Below, piece after piece: positions 1-5,265 of a stretch of DNA of 5,265 nt (position 1 is the stretch's first letter; the number at the start of each line of letters is the position of its first letter). The position numbers and the translations under genes are program-made. Source of the stretch: Dehalococcoidia bacterium (GTDB lineage Bacteria; Chloroflexota; Dehalococcoidia; UBA2247); NCBI GenBank assembly GCA_021159955.1, contig JAGHDJ010000097.1:1-5265 (forward strand). Direction: 5' to 3'. Under the pieces are notes generated by a model. The model had not been told where the DNA came from, ran no database searches, and worked only from the letters and a program-made list of their open reading frames with translations.

Positions 1-8
1 GGGCCTAA

Positions 9-623
9 GTCGGCACTAAGGCTTGGCTCGTAGAATTCCGGACTCAGGGCACTGTCTATCCTGACGTAATTGAGAGCGCCAAAGCGGGCAACAAAGTATC
101 CGCCAAAATAAAAAGTCACCACAACGTTGGCTGCCTGCCAAGTGATATGACCTTCACCCTCATTGAGCCGCTGCGCTATCTTTTCAAAGATGAGGTTCGT
201 GAAGTGGGACTGCAGCTTGGCTTGCCCGAAGAAGTAGTCTGGCGACAGCCATTCCCTGGTCCGGGACTATCTATTCGCATCATCGGAGAAGTAACACAGG
301 AACGCCTGGAGATATTGCGCGCCGCCGACTGGATAGTGATGAATGAAATCAAAAAGGCTAAGTTATACCAGGATCTATGGCAAAGTTTTGCTATTCTTAC
401 CGACGTTAAGAGTGTAGGCGTAATGGGAGACTACAGAACATATGGATACATGGCAGCAATACGAGCAGTAACATCAGATGACGCAATGACCGCCGATTGG
501 GCACGACTCCCTTATGACCTGCTGGCACGCATATCAAAGCGCATCGTCAACGAAGTGCCCGCAATAAACAGAGTCGTATACGATATTTCATCCAAACCAC
601 CAGCAACCATAGAATGGGAATAA
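9..623 (+). CDS. guaA: GMP synthase (glutamine-hydrolysing), C-terminal part, 5' truncated
   Basis: GMP synthase converts XMP to GMP in the cytosol using ATP and ammonia from glutamine. Only the end of the ATP-pyrophosphatase domain and the C-terminal dimerisation domain are present; the glutaminase domain and the P-loop lie upstream of the window. The open frame runs from just after an in-frame TAA at 6-8. Recognisable blocks are [12 protein letters not shown] (42-77), KSHHNVG (114-134), [26 protein letters not shown] (243-281), [26 protein letters not shown] and the canonical GuaA C-terminus [10 protein letters not shown]. Homology begins near base 30. Before that, reading frame 1 (ALRLGS, 13-30) fits the family better, so a single base appears to be missing around 28-32. 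ATG 147 lies inside a conserved block and is not the real start. The residue after HHNVG is Cys where Gly is usual. The ferritin-like gene follows after 28 bases. The identity is very secure; the state of the 5' edge is not. Confidence 0.93.
   Translation, partial: VGTKAWLVEFRTQGTVYPDVIESAKAGNKVSAKIKSHHNVGCLPSDMTFTLIEPLRYLFKDEVREVGLQLGLPEEVVWRQPFPGPGLSIRIIGEVTQERLEILRAADWIVMNEIKKAKLYQDLWQSFAILTDVKSVGVMGDYRTYGYMAAIRAVTSDDAMTADWARLPYDLLARISKRIVNEVPAINRVVYDISSKPPATIEWE
13..35 (+). other. guaA: Apparent frameshift in guaA at the window edge
   Basis: Codons 13-30 in frame 1 read ALRLGS. From base 30 or 33, frame 3 reads VEF followed by [10 protein letters not shown]. Joined, they align with the GuaA segment seen in E. 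coli as EALKLEDVKWLAQGT, with no gap in the protein. Staying in frame 1 meets a TAG at 31-33, and frame 3 has a TAA at 6-8, so no single frame is open across the first 35 bases. Within the conserved LAQGT block, LA is replaced by RT, which may reflect more base errors nearby. The simplest reading is poor sequence or assembly quality at a contig end. A real guaA lesion is less likely because the rest of the gene is well conserved. Confidence 0.6.
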
Positions 624-651
624 GAATTTCAGAAGGGAGTTATGTAAAATA

Positions 652-882
652 ATGGCGACAGGAAAAGAAATAGACATCCAACTACTGAGAGAAGATTTAA
701 TCGGGGAACTGGAAGCAATCAACCAGTATCAAGATCACCTCGATGACATTGAGTCCGACGAGGCAGCAAAGGTTCTGGAACATATAATGGCAGATGAAAA
801 AGAACACGTTGCCGAACTCATGAAAATAATCCAGGAGATGGATACACAGCAGGCAGAGAAGTTTAAGAAAAAGACTCCTTAA
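652..882 (+). CDS. Small two-helix ferritin-like protein (EncFtn / half-ferritin type)
   Basis: This 76-residue acidic protein is predicted to form two helices (about residues 8-33 and 36-63) joined by a short Asp/Glu/Ser turn. Helix 1 carries GELEAINQYQ (18-27) and helix 2 carries DEKEHVAEL (48-56). Glu19, Glu49 and His52 show the E-x29-E-x2-H spacing that binds iron in encapsulated ferritins, where two such half-ferritins pair into a four-helix bundle with a di-iron site at the interface; Tyr26 also falls at a conserved aromatic position. The usual EncFtn C-terminal encapsulin-targeting peptide is absent: the protein ends in a Lys-rich KFKKKTP tail. There is no signal peptide or membrane segment. 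An AAGGGAG ribosome site (633-639) lies 12 bases before the ATG. The gene sits 28 bases after guaA and 33 before purD, so co-transcription is likely. Iron binding, ferroxidase or oxidant-protection roles are inferences from the family. The fold is fairly sure, the function is not. Confidence 0.85.
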   Translation: MATGKEIDIQLLREDLIGELEAINQYQDHLDDIESDEAAKVLEHIMADEKEHVAELMKIIQEMDTQQAEKFKKKTP

Positions 883-900
883 ATATCATATGATATTTAA
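879..900. promoter_or_regulatory. Perfect 22-bp AT-rich palindrome before purD
   Basis: Bases 879-889 are the exact reverse complement of 890-900, centred on CATATG (887-892). The palindrome includes the TAA stop of the ferritin-like gene (880-882) and ends 3 bases before the purD ribosome site (904-909). In DNA it could be an operator for a dimeric repressor. In RNA it could form a 9-bp hairpin with an ATAT loop. It has no following T-run, so it is not a standard intrinsic terminator. The symmetry is seen directly; the function is inferred. Confidence 0.5.
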
Positions 901-915
901 AACAGGGGAAAAGCT

Positions 916-2178
916 TTGAGATTACTGGTCATAGGTGGCGGAGCAAGAGAACATTCACTGGTTTGGCAGCTCCTCCAGAGTCCTAAAGTAGATAAGATAT
1001 ATGTTGCACCTGGAAATGCTGGAACTCAGGCTATCGCCCACAATCTTAATATTTCCGCATCAGATATAGAAGCACTGGCTGACGCCGCGGAAGAACTCTC
1101 TATTGACCTGACAATAGTGGGACCAGAAATACCACTTGCCATGGGGATCGCCGATCTATTTCAAGAGAGAGGACTGTCAATATCCGGCCCCAGTCGGGCA
1201 GCAGCGCAAATGGAATCAAGCAAAGACTTCGCTAAAAGACTGATGAGGAAACACTGCATCCCCTGCGCTAAGGGTGTCACTTTCTCCTCGTTTGCAGAAG
1301 CGCAAGAATATCTCATCAAGCAAGAGATACCTGTAGTTATCAAAGCAAATGGGTTAGCAGCGGGGAAAGGGGTAATAATAGCCCAATCCATGAAAGAAGC
1401 TCTATCCTCCCTCTCCGACATCATGGTGGGGAAAAAGTTAGGCTCCGCCGGAGACAAGATACTCATTGAGGAATGTCTCTTCGGAAAAGAGGTGAGCCTC
1501 ATCGCCTTTACCGACGGTAAAACGATAATCCCAATGGTACCAGCATGTGATTATAAGAGAGCTTTAGATAACGATATGGGAGCAAACACCGGAGGGATGG
1601 GCACTTATAGCCCTCCTGGATTTTTTGACCGAAGCCTGCTGGACCTAACGGTAGAAACTATACTGAAACCAACGATACAAGCACTAGCTCAAGAAGGTAT
1701 ATCATACAAAGGGGTACTTTACGCCGGACTGATGCTCACCGCTGATGGACCAAAGGTGCTGGAATTCAATGTGCGCTTTGGCGACCCTGAAACACAGGTG
1801 GTTCTGCGACGGCTGAACACCCCGCTGGTAGACATACTGCTGGCGATAAATGATGGCACTCTGGACAAAGTAAACATTGAATGGAGTGATAATGCCTGTG
1901 TGGGGGTTGTTATGGCTTCCGGAGGATACCCCAATAAATACAAATCCGACTTCCCTGTCAGCGGACTGGATAAGGTCGATAATGACATCATCGTATTTCA
2001 CGCCGGGACTAAATTAAAAAAAGGACAGGTTGTAACCTCAGGCGGGCGCGTATTAACAGTAACGGCAATGGGAAAAGACATCGCCGAAGCTAGAACAAAG
2101 GTTTATAAGAACATCCCTCACATTGATTTTCAGGGCAAGCAATACCGTAAGGACATTGCAGCCAGGGAAGTCAGGTGA
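916..2178 (+). CDS. purD: Phosphoribosylamine-glycine ligase (GAR synthetase)
   Basis: PurD joins glycine to 5-phosphoribosylamine using ATP, giving GAR, the second step of purine synthesis. The 420-residue length is normal for the single-function bacterial enzyme. The N-terminal domain opens with the nucleotide-fold motif LVIGGGAREHSL (4-15) and has APGNAGT (31-37) and TIVGPEIPLAMGI (66-78). The ATP-grasp part has VIKANGLAAGKGV (141-153), the CDYKRALDNDMGANTGGMG block (211-229) and the GARS signature RFGDPETQ (287-294). The C-terminal domain has FHAGT (361-365), TSGGRVLTV (374-382) and RKDIA. The start is TTG at 916: AGGGGA (904-909) lies 6 bases upstream, and the protein then begins exactly at the family's usual N-terminus. 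The palindrome at 879-900 lies just before this ribosome site. The gene is 33 bases after the ferritin-like gene and 46 before purE, consistent with one transcript. It is intact, with no missing key motif. Confidence 0.98.
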   Translation: MRLLVIGGGAREHSLVWQLLQSPKVDKIYVAPGNAGTQAIAHNLNISASDIEALADAAEELSIDLTIVGPEIPLAMGIADLFQERGLSISGPSRAAAQMESSKDFAKRLMRKHCIPCAKGVTFSSFAEAQEYLIKQEIPVVIKANGLAAGKGVIIAQSMKEALSSLSDIMVGKKLGSAGDKILIEECLFGKEVSLIAFTDGKTIIPMVPACDYKRALDNDMGANTGGMGTYSPPGFFDRSLLDLTVETILKPTIQALAQEGISYKGVLYAGLMLTADGPKVLEFNVRFGDPETQVVLRRLNTPLVDILLAINDGTLDKVNIEWSDNACVGVVMASGGYPNKYKSDFPVSGLDKVDNDIIVFHAGTKLKKGQVVTSGGRVLTVTAMGKDIAEARTKVYKNIPHIDFQGKQYRKDIAAREVR

Positions 2179-2224
2179 ACAATTTCAGAGAGTATTAAAA
2201 AGTATTGCTTCAGGAGAGAGTTAC

Positions 2225-2680
2225 ATGCCACTGGTAGGAATAATTATGGGAAGCAACTCCGACGCCGATATAATGAAGTCTGCACAAGATACATTGGATA
2301 GACTCGGTGTCGAATATGAGGTCTCTGTTATCTCTGCCCATCGCAACCCTGATAAAGTCAGAGAGTATGGACTAACCGCCAGAGATAGAGGGTTAGAGGT
2401 CATCATTGCGGGAGCAGGCAGAGCAGCTCATTTACCAGGTGCTCTCGCGGGGTGGACCACTCTGCCAGTCATCGGAATACCAATAGCAGATGAAGAACTG
2501 CGGGGAATTGACGCCCAACTTTCCATACTCAGAATGCCGGGCGGTATACCCATAGCATGTATGCCACTCGACAAAACTGGTGCTCGCAATGCAGCTCTTT
2601 TTGCCGCCGAAATTCTGGGATTAAAATATGATAAAATCAAAAAAGCTTATGATAATTACCGCCAGCAATTAAAAAGATAA
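2225..2680 (+). CDS. purE: PurE: N5-CAIR mutase / AIR carboxylase, mainly class I
   Basis: PurE makes CAIR, the sixth purine intermediate, either by rearranging N5-CAIR supplied by PurK (class I) or by direct carboxylation of AIR with CO2 (class II). This 151-residue protein has the class I motifs GSNSDADIM (9-17), SAHRNP (37-42) and AAHLPG (67-72). Two places differ from typical class I proteins: Arg66 stands where AGAGGAAHLPG normally has Gly, and SILRMPGG (100-107) replaces the usual SIVQMP. Both resemble class II enzymes (AGRSN and SLRMPSG). The frame is open back to an ATG at 2123 inside purD, but ATG 2225 is chosen because AGGAGAG (2212-2218) lies 6 bases before it and the protein then starts at the family's normal MPLVGIIMGS. 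No purK lies beside it. A 98-base gap separates it from purB. The PurE identity is certain; the reaction subclass is less so. Confidence 0.97.
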   Translation: MPLVGIIMGSNSDADIMKSAQDTLDRLGVEYEVSVISAHRNPDKVREYGLTARDRGLEVIIAGAGRAAHLPGALAGWTTLPVIGIPIADEELRGIDAQLSILRMPGGIPIACMPLDKTGARNAALFAAEILGLKYDKIKKAYDNYRQQLKR

Positions 2681-2778
2681 CACCCTGTACTTCTTTAGCA
2701 CACGATAAATGAATAATTCAATTTTAAAGCATATTTTATTTCTCTCAATAAATCCAAGGAGGTGGATTTTACAATCCA
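2681..2778 (+). promoter_or_regulatory. purE-purB intergenic region, AT-rich leader of purB
   Basis: At 98 bases this is the longest gap in the window and clearly AT-rich, especially 2701-2750. No convincing -35/-10 pair stands out: AT-rich stretches such as TATTTTAT (2732-2739) could act as a -10, but no good partner lies about 17 bases upstream. No T-tailed hairpin terminator follows purE, and I see no known riboswitch core or classical PUR box. The last 30 bases hold a structured ribosome-binding region described separately. The gap could carry an internal promoter or simply a translational control leader. Confidence 0.35.
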
Positions 2779-2781
2779 ATG
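2750..2781 (+). promoter_or_regulatory. Structured ribosome-binding site of purB with alternative hairpins
   Basis: A near-perfect Shine-Dalgarno sequence AAGGAGGTG (2756-2764) ends 14 bases before ATG 2779, too far for a linear ribosome site. Three segments interact. A is AAATCCA (2750-2756), B is TGGATTT (2763-2769) and C is AATCCA (2773-2778). A with B makes a 7-bp stem whose 6-base loop is exactly AGGAGG (2757-2762). B with C makes a 6-bp stem (2763-2768 with 2773-2778) around a TTAC loop; this fills the space between AGGAGG and ATG exactly and would bring them together. The two stems share B and cannot coexist. The pairing is visible in the sequence; a switch is inferred. Confidence 0.5.
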
Positions 2782-4128
2782 ATTGAACGTTATTCCAGGC
2801 CTCAAATGAAGAAGATATGGTCAGACCAGGGTAAATTTGATAAGTGGTTACAGATCGAAATCGCATCCTGCCAGGCATGGGCTGAACTTGGCATCATCTC
2901 CAAAGAAGATGTCGCCAAAATTGAAAAGGCTCACTTTGAGCTGGAGAGAATAGGCGAAATACTGCAGGAAACCCACCACGATGTAACTGCCTTTACAGGA
3001 GCTGTATCGGAGAGTCTGGGAGAGGAATCCCGATTTATACACCTCGGATTAACCTCATCTGATGTTATGGATACCGCACTCAGCCTGCAGTTAGTAGAGG
3101 CATCAGACATACTGATACAGCATGCGGCAGAACTCATTACAGTATTAGAAGAAAAAGCTGTTGAACACAAATACACCATAATGATGGGACGCACCCACGG
3201 GATACATGCTGAACCCACCACGTTCGGACTGAAGCTCGCTATCTGGGTCGAGGAAATGAAAAGGCATGCGCATCGCCTGAATGAAGCCAGAGCAAATATC
3301 GCTGTGGGGAAAATATCAGGCGCAGTGGGGACATATGCCACAATACCACCAGAAATAGAGCAGATTGTATGTTCCAAACTGGGTCTCACCCCTGCCTCAA
3401 TATCAAATCAGATTATACAACGAGACAGACACGCCCAATTCATAGCTACGCTGGCAATACTTTCCAGTTCACTGGAGAAATTTGCCACCGAAATAAGGCA
3501 TTTGCAGCGAACAGAAGTACAGGAAGCAGAAGAACCGTTTGCACGTGGTCAAACAGGATCCTCATCAATGCCACACAAACGCAATCCTGAATTGTGCGAA
3601 CGCATCTGCGGATTGGCTCGATTAGTCAGAGGATACTCCGTTACCGCTATGGAAAATGTAGCACTCTGGCACGAGAGAGATATCAGTCACTCATCCACAG
3701 AACGTATCACCCTGCCAGATTCCTGCATGTTACTAGACTATGCCTTCTCTTTATTTACCCCCATCGTAAAAAACCTGACAGTCCACACGGACCGCATGAA
3801 AGAGAATATGGAGATAACCCACGGGTTGCTATTCTCCCAGCGCATACTACTAGCGCTCATAGATAAGGGGCTAAGCAGACAGAGTGCATATAAACTGGTG
3901 CAACGCAATGCAATGAAGTCATGGGAAGAGGGTCTCGACTTCCTTGAGCTGCTACAGGCTGATGCAGACGTCACAAGCGAACTGCCACAGGATGAACTGG
4001 CAGCACTCTTTGACTATAGTTATTACCTTAAACACGTAGATTACGTCTTCGATAAGTTGGGATTAAACAAACCAACTCGTAAGAACACGCAAGACAAAAT
4101 CAACAGCCTAGCTCCGAGAACCGTATAA
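2779..4128 (+). CDS. purB: Adenylosuccinate lyase
   Basis: PurB removes fumarate twice in purine synthesis: from SAICAR to give AICAR, and from adenylosuccinate to give AMP. The 449 residues match the bacterial/archaeal short form of this homotetrameric fumarase/aspartase-superfamily enzyme. The N-terminus MIERYSRPQMKKIW is typical. Catalytic regions are HHDVTAF (66-72), LTSSDVMDTA (91-100), MGRTHGIHAEPTTFG (136-150, with the His of the TH pair likely catalytic) and the flexible signature loop GSSSMPHKRNP (260-270), which carries the catalytic Ser. WHERDISHSS follows in the helical core. ATG 2779 is the only sensible start: no NTG codon lies in frame between it and the ribosome site, and the next Met (residue 10) is inside the conserved N-terminus. 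Its strong Shine-Dalgarno sits unusually far upstream within a possible hairpin switch. The gene is intact and is followed by purC after 45 bases. Confidence 0.98.
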   Translation: MIERYSRPQMKKIWSDQGKFDKWLQIEIASCQAWAELGIISKEDVAKIEKAHFELERIGEILQETHHDVTAFTGAVSESLGEESRFIHLGLTSSDVMDTALSLQLVEASDILIQHAAELITVLEEKAVEHKYTIMMGRTHGIHAEPTTFGLKLAIWVEEMKRHAHRLNEARANIAVGKISGAVGTYATIPPEIEQIVCSKLGLTPASISNQIIQRDRHAQFIATLAILSSSLEKFATEIRHLQRTEVQEAEEPFARGQTGSSSMPHKRNPELCERICGLARLVRGYSVTAMENVALWHERDISHSSTERITLPDSCMLLDYAFSLFTPIVKNLTVHTDRMKENMEITHGLLFSQRILLALIDKGLSRQSAYKLVQRNAMKSWEEGLDFLELLQADADVTSELPQDELAALFDYSYYLKHVDYVFDKLGLNKPTRKNTQDKINSLAPRTV

Positions 4129-4142
4129 AATTCAAATAGTGA

Positions 4143-4180
4143 GACTGACAATCAGTCAGAGGTCAGGTGCAATATGACTG
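4143..4180 (+). promoter_or_regulatory. purC ribosome-binding region with a short hairpin
   Basis: GACTGA (4143-4148) and TCAGTC (4152-4157) form a 6-bp stem with a CAA loop in the purB-purC gap. There is no following T-run, so it is not a terminator. Two modest Shine-Dalgarno candidates follow: AGAGG (4158-4162, 11 bases before the ATG) and AGGTG (4165-4169, 4 bases before). GACTG occurs again at 4176-4180, overlapping the G of the start codon, and could compete for CAGTC (4153-4157). This resembles the layout before purB, but the stems are shorter and chance is a real possibility. Confidence 0.3.
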
Positions 4181-5079
4181 TATTACAAGAAACGAACCTC
4201 CCCTTCCCTCCTTTTCGCCAGGGGAAAGTGCGCGATATCTACAAGTTAGGTAATGAGCTTCTCATAGTAGCTACCGATAGAATTTCGGCATTTGACTCAG
4301 TGATGCCCACAGGTATTCCATGTAAAGGCAAGGTACTCACTCAAATTTCGGCATTTTGGTTCGAAAAGACCGCACACATCATCCCGAATCACCTGATAGC
4401 GTGCATAAATGACACTGAATTTCTCAATGAAATCTACCCCGACAAAAAATACCCCTGCCCCGACTACATTCTGGGACGCTCTATACTGGCAAAAAAAGCG
4501 GAGCGAATATCAATTGAATGTATCGCACGAGGATATCTCGCCGGATCCGCTTGGGAAGAATATTCACAAAAAGGTTCTGTTTCAGGTCTATCTTTACCAC
4601 CGGGACTAGAACAGTGTGAACAACTACCTCAACCTGTATTCACACCCAGCACCAAAGCAGACGAAGGACATGATTTAAACATATCAATGGAAGAATTGAT
4701 AGAAATAGTGGGAGAAAAACAGGCTAACGAACTCAAGGAAATGACTCTATCCATTTATCAATTTGCTGAGAAATATGCCCGCTCTCAAGGCATCATCATT
4801 GCTGATACCAAAATCGAGTTTGGCATTATAGACGACAAACTGGTAATTATTGATGAATTGCTCACTCCGGATTCCAGCCGCTTCTGGGACGCAAGCACAT
4901 ACCGTGCAGGAAAATCTCAGCCCAGCTTTGACAAGCAGATATTAAGGGATTGGCTAACTGGGTCCGGATGGAATAAAGAGCCGCCAGCACCACAACTCCC
5001 AGAAGAATTGGTTGATAAGATGACAAGAAAGTACAAAGAAGTTTACTCTCAACTAACGGAAAAGTTCATCAACTGCTAA
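4174..5079 (+). CDS. purC: Phosphoribosylaminoimidazole-succinocarboxamide synthase (SAICAR synthetase)
   Basis: PurC condenses CAIR with aspartate using ATP to give SAICAR, the step just after PurE and just before PurB. At 301 residues it is the longer form found in yeast and many bacteria, rather than the roughly 240-residue form of E. coli. The N-terminal lobe has the glycine-rich GKVRDIY (17-23) and VATDRISAFDSV (32-43). SAICAR synthetase signature 1 covers SIECIARGYLAGSAW (113-127), and signature 2 is IIADTKIEFGI (208-218), followed by IIDELLTPDSSRFW (225-238), which holds metal- and nucleotide-binding acidic residues. FTPSTKADEGHD (156-167) is the conserved CAIR/aspartate-binding region. 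ATG 4174 gives the normal family N-terminus. No domain is missing, and there is no fusion to PurE. The gene is separated from purS by 59 bases and very likely belongs to the same operon. Confidence 0.98.
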   Translation: MTVLQETNLPFPPFRQGKVRDIYKLGNELLIVATDRISAFDSVMPTGIPCKGKVLTQISAFWFEKTAHIIPNHLIACINDTEFLNEIYPDKKYPCPDYILGRSILAKKAERISIECIARGYLAGSAWEEYSQKGSVSGLSLPPGLEQCEQLPQPVFTPSTKADEGHDLNISMEELIEIVGEKQANELKEMTLSIYQFAEKYARSQGIIIADTKIEFGIIDDKLVIIDELLTPDSSRFWDASTYRAGKSQPSFDKQILRDWLTGSGWNKEPPAPQLPEELVDKMTRKYKEVYSQLTEKFINC

Positions 5080-5138
5080 AAATCAATGTCATCGGGCGAG
5101 AATTAAAACTCCCTCATAGGGCATAAGGAGAAAACAAT

Positions 5139-5265
5139 ATGTATCTGGCAAAAATATACATCACACTGAAACCTACAGTAAATGACCCGCAGGGATTGAC
5201 TATAAAGAGTGGGCTTGAAACCCTGGAATTTCACACTGTCCGGGGCGTACGAGGGGGGAAATATA
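5139..5265 (+). CDS. purS: PurS subunit of FGAM synthase, 3' truncated by the window end
   Basis: PurS is a subunit of about 80 residues that bridges PurL (synthetase) and PurQ (glutaminase) in the three-part FGAM synthase, which converts FGAR to FGAM. Only the first 42 codons are present. They read MYLAKIYITLKP, then VNDPQG (14-19), then GLETLEFHTVRGVRGGKY (25-42), matching the family pattern of a first beta strand, the KPxVxDPxG motif and the VRxGK segment. ATG 5139 has a good AAGGAG ribosome site (5125-5130) 8 bases upstream. The match runs without a gap to the window edge, so this is truncation and not degeneration. purQ and purL would be expected just downstream. The short length keeps confidence a little below that of the complete genes. 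Confidence 0.92.
   Translation, partial: MYLAKIYITLKPTVNDPQGLTIKSGLETLEFHTVRGVRGGKY

Noticed and set aside
642..647. ATG immediately followed by TAA upstream of the ferritin-like gene (start-stop element)
   Set aside because: It lies only 2 bases after the Shine-Dalgarno sequence, too close for efficient initiation, and is most easily a chance hexamer in an AT-rich gap.
1161..1502. Reverse-strand open frame of 113 codons inside purD
   Set aside because: It is fully antisense to the conserved ATP-grasp region of PurD, with no motif or independent support for coding.
2184..2220. Imperfect direct repeats before purE (AGTATT at 2191 and 2201; TTCAG near 2184 and again near 2209)
   Set aside because: They are short and AT-rich, with no symmetry or extra copies elsewhere in the window; not enough to call an operator.
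2123..2224. N-terminal extension of PurE from ATG 2123, overlapping the end of purD
   Set aside because: The extra 34 residues match nothing in the PurE family, and a good AGGAGAG site sits 6 bases before ATG 2225, where the normal N-terminus begins.
2681..2760. Intrinsic terminator or promoter in the purE-purB gap
   Set aside because: No stable hairpin with a T-run follows purE, and no -35/-10 pair with proper spacing is convincing, so neither is called as a firm feature.
2931..3389. Reverse-strand open frame of 152 codons inside purB
   Set aside because: It lies wholly opposite a highly conserved gene, has a Ser/Cys-rich low-quality composition and shows no recognisable motif; it is a shadow of purB codon usage.
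3369..3866. Two + strand frames inside purB (3369-3590 and 3594-3866)
   Set aside because: Both are out-of-frame readings of conserved PurB sequence, including the signature loop, and have no ribosome site or family match.
5094..5130. Possible alternative pairings before purS: CTCC (5109-5112) with GGAG of the ribosome site (5127-5130), versus CCCT/AGGG (5111-5114 with 5118-5121)
   Set aside because: The stems are only 4 bp, and such short complementarity to a Shine-Dalgarno is expected by chance; it is much weaker than the purB leader.
1..5265. CRISPR array, tRNA/rRNA, insertion sequence or phage genes
   Set aside because: No spaced repeats, tRNA-like folds, transposase motifs or terminal inverted repeats were seen; nearly all bases belong to purine genes and short gaps.

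Overview
This is a compact stretch of bacterial chromosome holding de novo purine biosynthesis genes. All genes lie on the + strand, and no gap between them exceeds 98 bases. The order is guaA (3' part), a small ferritin-like gene, purD, purE, purB, purC and purS (5' part). Both ends cut through genes, so the window looks like a whole short contig or a slice of a longer pur operon. The base composition is moderate. The presence of purS implies the three-part PurS/PurQ/PurL FGAM synthase, as in Gram-positives, Chloroflexota, archaea and many anaerobes, rather than the fused PurL of gammaproteobacteria. A small ferritin-like (EncFtn-type) protein and the lack of a purK beside purE would fit an anaerobe or microaerophile. 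Chloroflexota/Dehalococcoidia is my best guess, but it is low-confidence and rests on no database comparison.

Layout. Bases 1-623 are the C-terminal half of GMP synthase, with an apparent one-base frameshift and an in-frame stop in the first 35 bases. Bases 652-882 encode a 76-residue two-helix ferritin-like protein. A perfect 22-bp palindrome (879-900) straddles its stop codon, just ahead of purD. purD (916-2178, TTG start) is followed by purE (2225-2680), then a 98-bp AT-rich gap, purB (2779-4128), purC (4174-5079) and the first 42 codons of purS (5139 to the end).

How the genes work together. PurD makes GAR (step 2). PurS, with PurQ and PurL, makes FGAM (step 4). PurE carboxylates AIR or rearranges N5-CAIR to give CAIR (step 6). 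PurC adds aspartate to give SAICAR (step 7). PurB removes fumarate from SAICAR and later from adenylosuccinate (step 8 and the last AMP step). GuaA aminates XMP to GMP. The ferritin-like protein has no obvious place in the pathway.

Most interesting points. The purB leader has a repeat/anti-repeat/repeat layout around a very strong Shine-Dalgarno sequence that is too far from the ATG on a linear count; two mutually exclusive hairpins can form there. PurE has class I active-site motifs but two class II-like positions, with no purK in sight. A ferritin-like gene is embedded in a purine cluster. A perfect operator-like palindrome precedes purD. None of these proves a new system; the purB leader is the best candidate for undescribed regulation.
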